Shown: positions 1 to 8,399 of the stretch, in pieces
Numbering within the stretch: position 1 is the first letter of the stretch
How the letters are laid out: every line of letters starts with the position of its first letter
Source: Beijerinckiaceae bacterium
Lineage (GTDB): Bacteria > Pseudomonadota > Alphaproteobacteria > Rhizobiales > Beijerinckiaceae
DNA length: 32,257 bases
Reading direction: 5' to 3'
Assembly: GCA_947453155.1 (NCBI GenBank)
Contig: CANGFE010000029.1
Coordinates: forward strand, 1 to 32,257
Translations under genes and position numbers: made by a program
The notes under the pieces: generated by a model
What the model was told of the DNA's origin: nothing
What the model saw: the letters and a program-made list of their open reading frames with translations, nothing else
Databases searched by the model: none

Positions 1-1038
1 GGCACCTACAAGGAGCGCTTCCTGCTTCACTACAACTTCCCTCCCTATTCAGTGGGTGAAACGGGCCGCATGGGCTCGCCGGGTCGTCGCGAAATCGGCC
101 ACGGCAAGCTTGCTTGGCGCGCCATTCGTCCGATGCTGCCGACACCGGCAGAATTCCCCTACACGATCCGCGTCGTGTCGGAGATCACCGAGTCGAATGG
201 TTCATCGTCGATGGCCACTGTTTGCGGTGCTTCGCTGTCGCTTATGGATGCGGGCGTTCCGCTGAAGAGCCCGACGGCTGGTATTGCGATGGGTCTCATC
301 CTCGAAGGTGAGCGCTTTGCGGTTCTCTCCGACATTCTGGGTGATGAAGATCATCTCGGCGATATGGACTTCAAGGTTGCGGGTACATCGAACGGCATCA
401 CGTCGTTGCAGATGGACATCAAGATCGCTGGCATCACCGAAGAAATCATGCGCGTCGCGCTTGGTCAGGCGAAAGACGGTCGCCTGCATATTCTCGGTGA
501 GATGAACCTGGCGCTTTCGGGCGCGCGTTCAGAACTCGGCGAATTTGCTCCGCGTATCGAAACGCTGAAGATCCCGACCGACAAGATCCGTGAAGTGATC
601 GGCACCGGCGGTAAGGTCATTCGCGAAATCGTCGAAAAGACCGGCGCCAAGGTCAATATCGAAGACGATGGCACTGTGAAAGTGGCATCGAGCGATGGTG
701 ACTCGATCCGCGCAGCGATCGCCTGGATTAAGTCGATTGCGTCTGACCCCGAAGTTGGCGCGATCTACGAAGGCACGGTCGTCAAGACCACTGACTTCGG
801 CGCTTTCGTGAACTTCTTCGGCGCGAAGGATGGTCTCGTCCATATTTCGCAGCTCTCTAAGCAGCGCGTTGCCAAGACCACCGACGTCGTCAAGGAAGGC
901 GATAAGGTCAAGGTGAAGCTCATGGGCTTTGATGATCGCGGCAAGGTTCGCCTGTCGATGCGTGTTGTCGATCAGGAAACCGGCGAAGATATCGAAGGAA
1001 AAGAAAATGCTGAGAAGAAGGAAGAAGCTGGCGAATAA
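1..1038 (+). CDS. pnp: Polyribonucleotide nucleotidyltransferase (PNPase), 3' part
   Basis: PNPase degrades RNA 3'-to-5' with phosphate and works in cytoplasmic mRNA turnover. The gene is cut by the window edge; the open frame runs from base 1, so 345 residues, about half of a usual 700-residue protein, are visible. The fragment holds the second RNase PH core, including the [11 protein letters not shown] stretch that carries catalytic aspartates, then a KH domain (about fragment residues 191-246, GTGG loop at 201-204) and an S1 domain (about 253-323, [20 protein letters not shown]). It ends in a short acidic/lysine tail. This domain order is specific to PNPase. A strong hairpin terminator follows 29 bases after the stop codon. 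Confidence 0.97.
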   Translation, partial: GTYKERFLLHYNFPPYSVGETGRMGSPGRREIGHGKLAWRAIRPMLPTPAEFPYTIRVVSEITESNGSSSMATVCGASLSLMDAGVPLKSPTAGIAMGLILEGERFAVLSDILGDEDHLGDMDFKVAGTSNGITSLQMDIKIAGITEEIMRVALGQAKDGRLHILGEMNLALSGARSELGEFAPRIETLKIPTDKIREVIGTGGKVIREIVEKTGAKVNIEDDGTVKVASSDGDSIRAAIAWIKSIASDPEVGAIYEGTVVKTTDFGAFVNFFGAKDGLVHISQLSKQRVAKTTDVVKEGDKVKVKLMGFDDRGKVRLSMRVVDQETGEDIEGKENAEKKEEAGE

Positions 1039-1060
1039 TCGCAGCTTCTCTTCGCAGCAT

Positions 1061-1094
1061 AAAAAGAGGGCGGCTCGCGAGAGCCGCCCTTTTT
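1061..1094. terminator. Bidirectional intrinsic terminator
   Basis: A perfect 10-bp stem (1067-1076 with 1081-1090, loop GCGA) is flanked by AAAAA at 1061-1065 and TTTT at 1091-1094. It can therefore end transcription of pnp on the plus strand and of the convergent Spy/CpxP-like gene on the minus strand. Confidence 0.9.
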
Positions 1095-1135
1095 AGTTGA
1101 GGGTCTTTCAATCCGTCGCGCTGGGATAATCGCAA

Positions 1136-1657
1136 TCAGCGGTGTTCGTTCCAGCCATGATGCTCGCGGTGATGGCCCTTCATGCCGCCATGCTCACCGC
1201 GCTGCATGCCTGCAGGATGCATCAAGACTCGCAGGCGACGCTTCTGATCATCCGACAATGAGGCATAGAGTGGGCGCGCGGCGGTTGCGACTTTGGTCAT
1301 CGATGTGCCGCGTTGGGTCATTTCACCACCCATGCGCGCCATGCGCTCAACCGGATCTTCATTGGCTGGCGGTGTGCCACGTGCGGCGCGTGAGTCTTGC
1401 GCTTGCTTGGCCATGTCACGCGCAGCCGCCTCGACTGGCGGCCAAAGCTTCTCTTGTTCGGCTGTCAGTCTGAGCCCCGCTTTGATGGCAGCGATGCGCG
1501 CATCAATGAAGGCGGATTGATCTTCTGCAGAAATTGGTGGGCGTGTGTTGGTCGCAGGATTGGGCGGCGTGGCGGATTGCTGGGCCAAGGCCGAGGCGGC
1601 TATCAGGCCCACGCCCAGCGCGGCAGCAGAGGAGGTGAACAACAAGCGGCGTTTCAT
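1136..1657 (-). CDS. Spy/CpxP-like periplasmic protein with LTxxQ motif and His-rich tail
   Basis: 173 residues. An N-terminal signal peptide (MKRRLLFTSSAAALGVGLIA, cleavage likely after ASALA near residue 25) sends it to the periplasm. LTAEQEKLW at 64-72 and a second LSDDQ at 134-138 match the LTxxQ repeats of the Spy/CpxP family, whose members act as ATP-independent chaperones or as partners of envelope stress and metal systems. The last 27 residues are rich in His and Gly (seven His), which suggests metal binding; that part is inference. I chose the ATG at 1657 because GAAGGAG lies 6 bases before it; an in-frame ATG at 1681 has no such site. The gene is divergent from the double-barrel outer-membrane protein. 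Confidence 0.8.
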   Translation of the reverse strand: MKRRLLFTSSAAALGVGLIAASALAQQSATPPNPATNTRPPISAEDQSAFIDARIAAIKAGLRLTAEQEKLWPPVEAAARDMAKQAQDSRAARGTPPANEDPVERMARMGGEMTQRGTSMTKVATAARPLYASLSDDQKRRLRVLMHPAGMQRGEHGGMKGHHREHHGWNEHR

Positions 1658-1723
1658 GGAAAGCTCCTTCATGTCAGCCATTCAACTGAGCCTCACGATG
1701 CGCGCCTGCACGGCCGCGTTCAA

Positions 1724-1759
1724 ATTAAGCTTTGTCCATTCGGATTAAGCTTTGTTCAT
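1724..1759 (+). repeat. Tandem 16-bp direct repeat, candidate operator
   Basis: ATTAAGCTTTGTCCAT (1724-1739) and ATTAAGCTTTGTTCAT (1744-1759) differ at one base and start exactly 20 bases apart, so both lie on the same DNA face. They sit in the 148-base divergent gap before the outer-membrane protein gene. The second copy overlaps a possible -35 box. The binding protein is unknown. Confidence 0.65.
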
Positions 1760-1779
1760 CTTGGCTGGCCGATTAGAAT
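1752..1779 (+). promoter_or_regulatory. Possible promoter of the outer-membrane protein gene
   Basis: TTGTTC (1752-1757) and TAGAAT (1774-1779) are 16 bases apart and lie 27 bases before the start codon. The -35 box falls inside the second direct repeat, so a protein bound there would compete with RNA polymerase. This rests on motif matching only. Confidence 0.3.
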
Positions 1780-1805
1780 GGAATTCTTGAAACAGAGTTC
1801 TTCCG

Positions 1806-3059
1806 ATGCGTTTGATTGGTTCCGTCTCCCTTGCTGCCCTGCTTGTGTCTAGTCTGGCTCACGCTGCAGATTTGCCGCCGCGTCGCGCGCCGATCTTGGC
1901 GCCGGTGCCCCTGGCCCATCGGGATGGCTTTTATGCCGGGACATTTTTCACCCTCGGCCAGGCGCGTTTTGATTCGCAGCAGACGGCAGGCCGCTCGGTC
2001 ACCGACCTTGGCAGCAATATGGGCGCGCTCGCGGGCTATAACTTTCAGAGCGGCTCATGGGTCATGGGGCTAGAGGGTGATCTTGCCTTCAACAAAATGA
2101 GCAAGCGCAATGCTGGCGTGAGCGGAACGCTCGACGCGCATAATGCAGAGCTGCTCGATAGCGGCCATCTGCGTGCGCGCGCTGGTTATGACATGGGTAA
2201 TCTTTTGCCCTATGCCGCCGCAGGTTTCTCTTATGCGCAAGGTGGTGTGCGTGTTGGCGATCAGGGCGCTGTCAAAACGCATGTTGGGTTTAATGCAGGT
2301 GCGGGTTTGGATTGGCGTGTTGAATTGCCAATCTTGGGTCGCTCCGTGCTGCGTGCCGAATATGTTTATGATCGCTTCAGCAAAGAAACTTATTCCGACG
2401 GTCTGGCGGCGTCTCTGACGATGCGCCCTGATGCGCATCAGTTTCGTTTTGGTTTCATCAATGTGCCGAAAGATGATTCCTGGCGCGCCCCGGCTTTTGA
2501 TGCCGATTGGTCAGGTTCTTATGGCGGTTTCCTGACGGGCTTTAGCAACGCCCATGTCGAGACCAAGACGGCCTCCGCGAGCAAGACGTTGAATGCCAAT
2601 AGCGCCTTGGGCGGCATTTATGCTGGCCGCAACTTCGCTTTCGGTCGCTGGATTGTCGGTCTTGATAGTGCGGCCATGTTGACGGGCATGAAGGGCACAG
2701 GCGTTGTTCCGGGAACGGCCGACACATTGTCCTACCGCAGCTATTATGAAACGAGCCTGCGTGGTCGCGCGGGCTATGCCTTTGGTCGCTTCTTGCCTTT
2801 CTTTGCGGCAGGTCTCTCTAACGGCCGCAGTGAGCAAATGGATCGCACAACGCTTTTCAAGCGCACGAACGTGTCGACCAATGCGTGGAATGTCGGAGCG
2901 GGCCTAGATTATATGCTTACCGAACGCCTCTCGACACGCGTTGAATATTTGCGCTCGACCGGCTGGAAAGATGTCGATCTCAATTTGAACAGCACGACGA
3001 TGGTTCAGTCGCGCAGCACGAATATGGTGCGCGCGGGCCTTGCCTGGCACTTCCACTGA
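1806..3059 (+). CDS. Outer-membrane protein with two tandem beta-barrel domains (Omp25/RopB-like)
   Basis: 417 residues with a signal peptide (MRLIGSVSLAALLVSSLAHA, cleavage after residue 20 or 21). The mature part is an internal duplication of the eight-strand OMP_b-brl barrel seen in Omp25/RopB-like proteins. Matching blocks are GALAGYNFQSGSWVMGLEGD (73-92) with GGIYAGRNFAFGRWIVGLD (269-287); RARAGYDMGNLLPYAAAGFS (123-142) with RGRAGYAFGRFLPFFAAGLS (319-338); and NAGAGLDW (163-170) with NVGAGLDY (362-369). Each half ends with an amphipathic strand (HQFRFGFINV; NMVRAGLAWHF). A linker around 221-235 joins them. Usual relatives have one barrel of about 200-230 residues. The function is probably structural or envelope integrity; no pore activity can be inferred. 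A hairpin terminator follows directly. Confidence 0.85.
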   Translation: MRLIGSVSLAALLVSSLAHAADLPPRRAPILAPVPLAHRDGFYAGTFFTLGQARFDSQQTAGRSVTDLGSNMGALAGYNFQSGSWVMGLEGDLAFNKMSKRNAGVSGTLDAHNAELLDSGHLRARAGYDMGNLLPYAAAGFSYAQGGVRVGDQGAVKTHVGFNAGAGLDWRVELPILGRSVLRAEYVYDRFSKETYSDGLAASLTMRPDAHQFRFGFINVPKDDSWRAPAFDADWSGSYGGFLTGFSNAHVETKTASASKTLNANSALGGIYAGRNFAFGRWIVGLDSAAMLTGMKGTGVVPGTADTLSYRSYYETSLRGRAGYAFGRFLPFFAAGLSNGRSEQMDRTTLFKRTNVSTNAWNVGAGLDYMLTERLSTRVEYLRSTGWKDVDLNLNSTTMVQSRSTNMVRAGLAWHFH

Positions 3060-3064
3060 AAAAG

Positions 3065-3094
3065 AAAAAGCCCGCCAATTGGCGGGCTTTTTTT
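3065..3094. terminator. Bidirectional intrinsic terminator
   Basis: AAAGCCCGCC (3067-3076) pairs perfectly with GGCGGGCTTT (3081-3090) around an AATT loop. A T run follows on the plus strand and an A run precedes, so it serves both the outer-membrane protein gene and the convergent fabI. Confidence 0.9.
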
Positions 3095-3107
3095 GTGAGC
3101 GGCGGAC

Positions 3108-3917
3108 TTAGCCTTCGTCTTTCAAATCTTCTGGGCGCGGCATCGAAATGATGTTGTAGCCGGCGTCAACGAAGTGAATTTCACCAGTCGTTCCTGCCGA
3201 CAGATCGGACAGGAAATAGAGCGCCGAGCCGCCGACTTCTTCAATCGACACGCTCTTGCGCAAAGGCGAGTGCGCGCGCTGAAAGTTGAACATGGCGCGT
3301 GCATCGCCAATGCCGGCACCAGCCAGAGTGCGGATCGGGCCCGCCGAAATGGCATTGACGCGAATGCCCTGCGGACCGAAGTCACCGGCCAGATAGCGCA
3401 CGCTGGCTTCGAGAGCCGCTTTTGCCACGCCCATGACATTGTAATTCGGCATGACGCGTGTGGCGCCGCCATAGGTCAGCGTCAGCAGTGAGCCGCCATT
3501 CGGCATCATCTCTGCAGCACGCTTCGAGATTTCCGTGAAGGAGAAAGCCGAAATCACCATAGCGCGCGAAAAATTTTCGCGCGATGTGTCGGCATAGCGG
3601 CCCTTCAGTTCATTCTTATCGGCGAAGGCGACGCAATGCACGACGAAGTCGAGCGACTGCCACTTAGTTTTAAGCGCGGCAAAGACTGCATCGACGCTGG
3701 CAATATCTTCCACATCGCAGGGTAGAACGATATCAGAGCCGACACTTTCAGCGAGCGGCTTGACGCGCTTGCCCAGAGCTTCGCCCTGATAAGTGAAGGC
3801 GAGTTCAGCGCCATGATCGGCGAGTGTCTTGGCAATGCCCCAAGCAATCGAATGATCATTCGCGACGCCCATAATCAGGCCGCGCTTGCCCTTCATCAAT
3901 TCGCTGACTTGGGTCAT
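3108..3917 (-). CDS. fabI: Enoyl-[acyl-carrier-protein] reductase (NADH)
   Basis: FabI reduces trans-2-enoyl-ACP in the last step of each fatty-acid elongation cycle. The protein has 269 residues. The short-chain dehydrogenase fold is shown by GVANDHSIAWGIAK near the N-terminus, which is the FabI form of the nucleotide-binding loop, and by the catalytic pattern Y-x6-K in YNVMGVAK (Tyr159, Lys166) with a second conserved Tyr149. The ATG at 3917 has GAGG 9 bases upstream. A GTG at 3932 would overlap the fabB stop as GTGA and add five residues, so translational coupling from there is also possible. It is the last gene of fabA-fabB-fabI. Triclosan sensitivity would be expected for this family. 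Confidence 0.96.
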   Translation of the reverse strand: MTQVSELMKGKRGLIMGVANDHSIAWGIAKTLADHGAELAFTYQGEALGKRVKPLAESVGSDIVLPCDVEDIASVDAVFAALKTKWQSLDFVVHCVAFADKNELKGRYADTSRENFSRAMVISAFSFTEISKRAAEMMPNGGSLLTLTYGGATRVMPNYNVMGVAKAALEASVRYLAGDFGPQGIRVNAISAGPIRTLAGAGIGDARAMFNFQRAHSPLRKSVSIEEVGGSALYFLSDLSAGTTGEIHFVDAGYNIISMPRPEDLKDEG

Positions 3918-3928
3918 GCCGTTCAGCC

Positions 3929-5152
3929 TCACGCGTCAATATGTTTGAAGACGAGGCTGGCGTTGGTGCCGCCAAAGCCGAAGGAGTTCGACAGAACCGT
4001 GCCGAGCGGACGGTTGTCGATGCGCTTGCGGATGATGTTCATGTCAGCGAAATCAGGATCGAGTTCCTGAATATTGGCGCTTTCGCAGATGAACTGATTT
4101 TCCATCATGATCAGCGAATAGATGGCTTCCTGCACGCCTGCCGCACCAAGCGAATGGCCTGAGAGCGATTTGGTGGCCGACAGCGGCGGGCATTTATCGC
4201 CCGTGCCAAAAACTTCGCGCAAAGCTTCGATTTCCTTGGCATCGCCAACTGGTGTCGAAGTCGCATGCGGGTTGATGTAATCAATCGGCGTCTTCACGGT
4301 TGCGAGTGCCTGGCGCATGCAGCGCATCGCGCCTTCGCCTGACGGGGCGACCATGTCATAGCCGTCAGAGGTTGCGCCATAGCCAACGAGTTCGGCGTAG
4401 ATTTTCGCGCCGCGCGCTTTGGCATGTTCATATTCTTCGAGCACGAGCACGCCTGCGCCGCCCGCAATCACAAAACCGTCGCGGTTCTTGTCATAAGCGC
4501 GCGAAGCTGTGGCTGGCGTGTCATTGTAAGACGACGACATGGCGCCCATGGCGTCGAACAGAACGGACATCGTCCAGTCGAGTTCTTCGCAGCCGCCGGC
4601 AAACATCACATCCTGCTTGCCCCATTGGATCATTTCAGCGGCATTGCCGATGCAATGGCTGGAGGTCGCGCAAGCCGATGAAATGGAATAATTCACGCCC
4701 CTGATTTTGAACCAGGTCGCGAGCGTTGCAGATGCCGTGGAGGACATGGCCTTGGGCACAGCGAACGGGCCGACGCGCTTCGGGCCTTTGGTGCGTGTCG
4801 TGTCAGCTGACTCAACGAGCGTGCGTGCGGAAGGACCGCCCGAGCCCATGATGATGCCGGTGCGATCATTCGAAATGTCTTTGTCTTCCAGACCTGAATC
4901 AGCAATCGCCTGTTCCATGGCGATGTGGTTCCAGCCGGTGCCGCCGCCATGGAAACGCATGGCACGACGGTCGACGACGTCTTCGGCCTTCAAGGTCGGC
5001 TCGCCATGCACTTGCGAGCGGAAACCGAGTTCCGCGTAAGATTTGGCGTGAATGATGCCGGACTTTGCATCGCGCAGCGAAGCGTAAACTTCCTGCTTGT
5101 TGTTGCCGATGGCGGAAACGATGCCCATGCCGGTGACGACGACACGTCTCAT
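3929..5152 (-). CDS. fabB: 3-oxoacyl-[acyl-carrier-protein] synthase I
   Basis: This condensing enzyme extends acyl-ACP with malonyl-ACP and is needed to elongate the cis-3-decenoyl-ACP made by FabA in anaerobic-type unsaturated fatty-acid synthesis. At 407 residues it has the normal length. The active site is complete: Cys161 in [10 protein letters not shown], His296 in [11 protein letters not shown], Lys328 and His333 in [12 protein letters not shown], nearly the same numbering as E. coli FabB. The start has AGGAG 6 bases before the ATG. It lies 76 bases after fabA and its stop touches fabI, which supports one operon. Confidence 0.97.
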   Translation of the reverse strand: MRRVVVTGMGIVSAIGNNKQEVYASLRDAKSGIIHAKSYAELGFRSQVHGEPTLKAEDVVDRRAMRFHGGGTGWNHIAMEQAIADSGLEDKDISNDRTGIIMGSGGPSARTLVESADTTRTKGPKRVGPFAVPKAMSSTASATLATWFKIRGVNYSISSACATSSHCIGNAAEMIQWGKQDVMFAGGCEELDWTMSVLFDAMGAMSSSYNDTPATASRAYDKNRDGFVIAGGAGVLVLEEYEHAKARGAKIYAELVGYGATSDGYDMVAPSGEGAMRCMRQALATVKTPIDYINPHATSTPVGDAKEIEALREVFGTGDKCPPLSATKSLSGHSLGAAGVQEAIYSLIMMENQFICESANIQELDPDFADMNIIRKRIDNRPLGTVLSNSFGFGGTNASLVFKHIDA

Positions 5153-5228
5153 TGCATTCTCCTGCTCAGGCCTTCAGGCCAGAATGTTCGAAGACATGCG
5201 GTCGCAATGCATGCGACCGCGAAAGAAT

Positions 5229-5747
5229 TTAGGCTGAAGCTTCGGGCTGGAACAGACCTACGCGCAAATCTTTGGCTTCATAAATGCGCTTGCCATCTGC
5301 CTCGAGCCAGCCATCGGCGATGCCGAGCACAAGCTTGCCGCGGAACACGCGCTTCAGATCAATGCCATAGACGACGTGCTTTACAGACGGCAAAACCTGA
5401 TCGACGAATTTCACTTCGCCGACACCAAGTGCGCGTCCACGTCCGGGGGAACCGAGCCAGCCCAGATAGAAACCAACGAGCTGCCACATGGCATCAAGAC
5501 CAAGGCAGCCAGGCATCACAGGATCGCCTTTGAAATGGCAATCGAAGAACCAGAGATCGGGTCGCACATCGAGCTCGGCGCGGATCACGCCTTTGCCATA
5601 TGCACCGCCCTCTTCAGAGATCTGGGCGATACGATCAAACATCAGCATGGGTGGTAATGGCAGCTGGGCATTGCCCGGACCAAACAATTCACCACGGCCG
5701 CAGGCCAACAGATCTTCATAAGAGAAGCTCGAGCGCTGATCGCCCAT
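5229..5747 (-). CDS. fabA: 3-hydroxydecanoyl-[acyl-carrier-protein] dehydratase/isomerase
   Basis: FabA dehydrates 3-hydroxydecanoyl-ACP and isomerises the trans-2 to the cis-3 product, the branch point to unsaturated fatty acids. The protein is 172 residues, as usual. The hot-dog fold shows the catalytic His71 in [20 protein letters not shown] and Asp85 in the same block, close to His70 and Asp84 of E. coli. AAGG sits 6 bases before the ATG. It is the first gene of fabA-fabB-fabI and is divergent from irr, a neighbourhood I know from many Hyphomicrobiales. Confidence 0.97.
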   Translation of the reverse strand: MGDQRSSFSYEDLLACGRGELFGPGNAQLPLPPMLMFDRIAQISEEGGAYGKGVIRAELDVRPDLWFFDCHFKGDPVMPGCLGLDAMWQLVGFYLGWLGSPGRGRALGVGEVKFVDQVLPSVKHVVYGIDLKRVFRGKLVLGIADGWLEADGKRIYEAKDLRVGLFQPEASA

Positions 5748-5872
5748 TTCGTACCTTCCATCGTCCCAAACGAGGCCGCGCCCCTTGCAAGCGGCCTTCT
5801 AGCACAGGCACTTGCCCGCCGGAAAGCAAAAGCAGGGGCAATTGACCCCCATCTATCGGAGAAAGCGAGAAG

Positions 5873-5901
5873 TTGCCGCGGAGCCCGCAATTTCTTATAT
5901 T
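5873..5901 (+). promoter_or_regulatory. Likely sigma-70-type promoter of irr
   Basis: TTGCCG (5873-5878) and TATATT (5896-5901) are separated by exactly 17 bases. Transcription would begin near 5908, leaving a leader of about 64 bases before the irr ATG at 5972. Confidence 0.5.
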
Positions 5902-5971
5902 GTCGGACTAAGGCTCCTAAGCTGCCCGCTCAAGGCAGGCTTGGTTGCCGCCTTTCAGACCCTTGGACACC

Positions 5972-6457
5972 ATGTCACGACCGGCCGCTCAAAACCTGAC
6001 CAGCCTGCCCATTGCCCGCCCCAAGGCGGTGAACGATGTCATGGCTGGCTGCCCGGTCCATGAGCTGCGGTCCAAATTGCGCCGTTCGGGCCTACGCCCG
6101 ACCCGGCAGCGCGTGGCTTTGGGTTGGCTGCTTTTTGCCAAAGGCGACCGCCATATTACGGCCGAGCGTCTCTATGAGGAAGCGACGGGTTCGCGCGTCA
6201 CGATCTCTCTGGCGACGGTTTACAACACGCTCCATCAATTCACGCTGGCTGGTCTTTTGCGTGAAATCTCGGTGGATGGGTCAAAGACCTATTTCGACAC
6301 CAATACGTCGAAGCATCATCACTTCCTGATCGAAGAAACTAACCAGCTTGTCGATATTCCCGACAATCTGGTGCGGATTCTCGACCTGCCGGATCCTCTG
6401 GAAGGCATGGAAGTGTCAAGCGTGGACGTTGTCGTCCGCTTGCGCAAAAAGCGCTGA
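5972..6457 (+). CDS. irr: Iron response regulator Irr (Fur family)
   Basis: Irr is a cytoplasmic transcription factor of alphaproteobacteria that controls haem synthesis and iron genes according to haem status. The 161-residue protein has the Fur winged helix (SGLRPTRQRVALGWLLF and VTISLATVYNTLHQF) and the Irr-specific HHH at 115-117. Near the N-terminus is GCPVH with Cys27, in the place of the haem regulatory motif (GCPWHD in Bradyrhizobium Irr) that triggers haem-dependent degradation; some rhizobial Irr proteins lack this motif. The ATG at 5972 fits the family length, while a TTG at 5945 would add nine residues. The C-terminal VVRLRKKR is typical. It is divergent from fabA. Confidence 0.93.
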   Translation: MSRPAAQNLTSLPIARPKAVNDVMAGCPVHELRSKLRRSGLRPTRQRVALGWLLFAKGDRHITAERLYEEATGSRVTISLATVYNTLHQFTLAGLLREISVDGSKTYFDTNTSKHHHFLIEETNQLVDIPDNLVRILDLPDPLEGMEVSSVDVVVRLRKKR

Positions 6458-6465
6458 TTTCAGCG
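6446..6465 (-). terminator. Weak terminator downstream of the SH3-domain gene
   Basis: Reading the minus strand, a 5-bp GC-rich stem (6461-6465 with 6452-6456, loop AAAT) is followed by C and TTTTT (6446-6450). It begins just after the stop codon of the SH3-domain gene and overlaps the end of irr. The stem is short, so strength is uncertain. Confidence 0.4.
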
Positions 6466-6467
6466 GC

Positions 6468-7046
6468 TTAATCGAATTTATCACCCGGATAGACGCCCCA
6501 CAGCACAGCCTGCTGGATGAAGCCGTCATAGCCCTCGCCCGAAATGCGGCACCATGTGCCATCGCATTTGCGAATGCTTCCCTGCACCCCTGACTGAAGC
6601 TTGGCCGCTACACCTGCCCCCTCAAGCGGCTTGGCTAAAATCGGGAACACATCGCCGCGCTTCCAGGGTGCGACAAGTGCGGTGCGCTTGCCCGACAGCA
6701 GGGATTGAAGGACCCAGCCTTCGGTGCCTTCGGCATCGCGGATGCGCCGCCAATTTTCAAATTCGGCGGTGATTTCTACTGGTAGTCCGGCGCGCTGGAA
6801 CACCCAGCTTGTCCGATGATCCTTGGACGGGCCTTCACGCAAATTCACACGGTCAGACTTTAGACTGACGTAACGTGGGATTGGCAGGCCCGTGGACTGC
6901 CCCACCTGCGCCTGCGCCCAAGCCGAAAGGGGCGCAAACATCAGGGCGGAGACGGCCAGCACGACGAGGCCGCGGGCGCGATTCGTCAGCCTTTTGCAGG
7001 ACTTTCCAGCGATTCGCGTCATTTCTTGCGCATCAATTGCGGTCAT
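6468..7046 (-). CDS. Exported protein with bacterial SH3-like domain
   Basis: 192 residues. A signal peptide or single membrane anchor is at about 24-46 (RGLVVLAVSALMFAPLSAWA). Residues 58-118 form an SH3_4-type domain (VNLREGPSKDHRTSWVFQ, then WRRIRDAEGTEGWVLQS), and 125-190 a second SH3-like repeat with a CDGTWCRISG block. Such domains are found in periplasmic proteins that contact cell-wall peptides, but no partner is known here. The start is uncertain: ATG at 7046 follows GAGAG by 5 bases; ATG at 7022 would leave a shorter leader. It is convergent with irr with a 10-base gap. Confidence 0.75.
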   Translation of the reverse strand: MTAIDAQEMTRIAGKSCKRLTNRARGLVVLAVSALMFAPLSAWAQAQVGQSTGLPIPRYVSLKSDRVNLREGPSKDHRTSWVFQRAGLPVEITAEFENWRRIRDAEGTEGWVLQSLLSGKRTALVAPWKRGDVFPILAKPLEGAGVAAKLQSGVQGSIRKCDGTWCRISGEGYDGFIQQAVLWGVYPGDKFD

Positions 7047-7299
7047 CATCACTCTCAGGAGACGCAAGTCGCGCGGAGCGCCGGATCGGCCGGCGGCACG
7101 CACCTGTGTCTCGCACATTCTTGTCTTTGTCAGGGCATCTGTTAGAGAGGCTTTGGCCTGATCAAAAGGCCCAAGCCTCTAAACACCGTTGCTTCGCGCC
7201 GATTAAGCGCCGACGGCGTTAATGGATGGTGAAAAGCGGAAAAATCCGTCAAACTTTCCAATTCGTAGTGGATGTTCGCATGAGCTCGGGACGAACGGC

Positions 7300-8295
7300 A
7301 TGACCAAGAAAAAGCCCTTGGTGGTTGTAACGCGCAAATTGCCGGACGTTGTCGAAACGCGCATGTGCGAATTGTTCGACACGCGTCTGAACATTGCCGA
7401 CAAGCCCATGTCGCCTGCCGAATTGGCCGAAGCCATGCGCACCGCCGATGTGCTGGTGCCCACCGTGACCGACCGCATTGATGCAGGCCTCATCGCGCAG
7501 GCTGGCGACAATATGAAGCTCATCGCCAATTTCGGAAATGGCGTCGACAATATCGACGTGACCGCCGCTTTGCGCCGTGGTCTCACCGTCACCAACACGC
7601 CGGGTGTTTTGACCGAAGACACGGCGGATATGACTTTAGCCCTGATTTTGGCCGTTGCGCGCCGCGTCGCGGAAGGCGCTGCTGTCATTCCCGCTGGGGA
7701 ATGGGAGGGCTGGTCACCGACCTGGATGCTCGGGCGTCGCATTACTGGCAAGCGTTTGGGCATTGTCGGCATGGGCCGCATTGGTCAGGCCGTTGCGCGT
7801 CGCGCGGCCGCTTTTGGTCTGTCGATTCATTATCACAATCGTCGCCGCGTTTCGGCGGCTGTCGAAGAAAGCTTGCAAGCGACCTATTGGGAATCGCTCG
7901 ACCAAATGCTGGCGCGCATGGATGTGATTTCGGTCAATTGTCCGCACACACCAGCCACCTATCATCTGTTGTCGGCGCGCCGTCTCAAAGTGTTGCAGCC
8001 TCACGCCATTGTTGTGAATACGGCACGCGGTGAAATCATCGATGAAAATGCTTTGGCGCGTATGCTGGAAGCCGGCGAAATCGCCGGTGCCGGTCTCGAC
8101 GTTTTCGAGCATGAACCCGCCGTCTCGCCCAAACTTGTGAAGCTCGCCAAAGCCGGCAAGGTCACGCTGCTCCCGCATATGAGTTCGGCGACCCATGAGG
8201 GTCGTATCGACATGGGCGAGAAGGTCATCATCAATGTGAAGACCTTCCTCGATGGGCATCGCCCGCCTGATCGCGTCCTCCCCAGCATGCTCTGA
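7300..8295 (+). CDS. D-2-hydroxyacid dehydrogenase (glyoxylate/hydroxypyruvate reductase type)
   Basis: 331 residues, the normal size of the D-isomer 2-hydroxyacid dehydrogenases, which reduce 2-oxo acids such as glyoxylate or hydroxypyruvate with NAD(P)H. The Rossmann loop is GMGRIG at 157-162, and the catalytic triad is present as Arg243 (NTARGEIID), Glu272 (FEHEPAV) and His293 (LPHMSSAT). NFGNGVDNIDV (78-88) matches the substrate loop. The residue after the second beta strand of the Rossmann fold lies in HNRRR (179-183), which favours NADPH over NADH; this is inference. In methylotroph-like bacteria such an enzyme could serve the serine cycle, but the exact substrate cannot be assigned. 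Start chosen at ATG 7300, after GGGA. Confidence 0.88.
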   Translation: MTKKKPLVVVTRKLPDVVETRMCELFDTRLNIADKPMSPAELAEAMRTADVLVPTVTDRIDAGLIAQAGDNMKLIANFGNGVDNIDVTAALRRGLTVTNTPGVLTEDTADMTLALILAVARRVAEGAAVIPAGEWEGWSPTWMLGRRITGKRLGIVGMGRIGQAVARRAAAFGLSIHYHNRRRVSAAVEESLQATYWESLDQMLARMDVISVNCPHTPATYHLLSARRLKVLQPHAIVVNTARGEIIDENALARMLEAGEIAGAGLDVFEHEPAVSPKLVKLAKAGKVTLLPHMSSATHEGRIDMGEKVIINVKTFLDGHRPPDRVLPSML

Positions 8296-8334
8296 AGCCC
8301 CTGATATTAAGGCACTTTCGGAAGGGGCGCGGGC

Positions 8335-8364
8335 CCCTTGAACCGCCGCGCGGCATCCCCATAT
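8335..8364 (+). promoter_or_regulatory. Sigma-32 (RpoH)-type heat-shock promoter of hsp20
   Basis: CCCTTGAA (8335-8342), a 14-base spacer and CCCCATAT (8357-8364) match the classic heat-shock consensus CCCTTGAA-N13-17-CCCCATNT almost perfectly. Transcription would start near 8371, giving a leader of about 50 bases before hsp20. Confidence 0.8.
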
Positions 8365-8399
8365 CTTTTGGCATGGATGCCGTAAGGGTCCGTTCTCCC

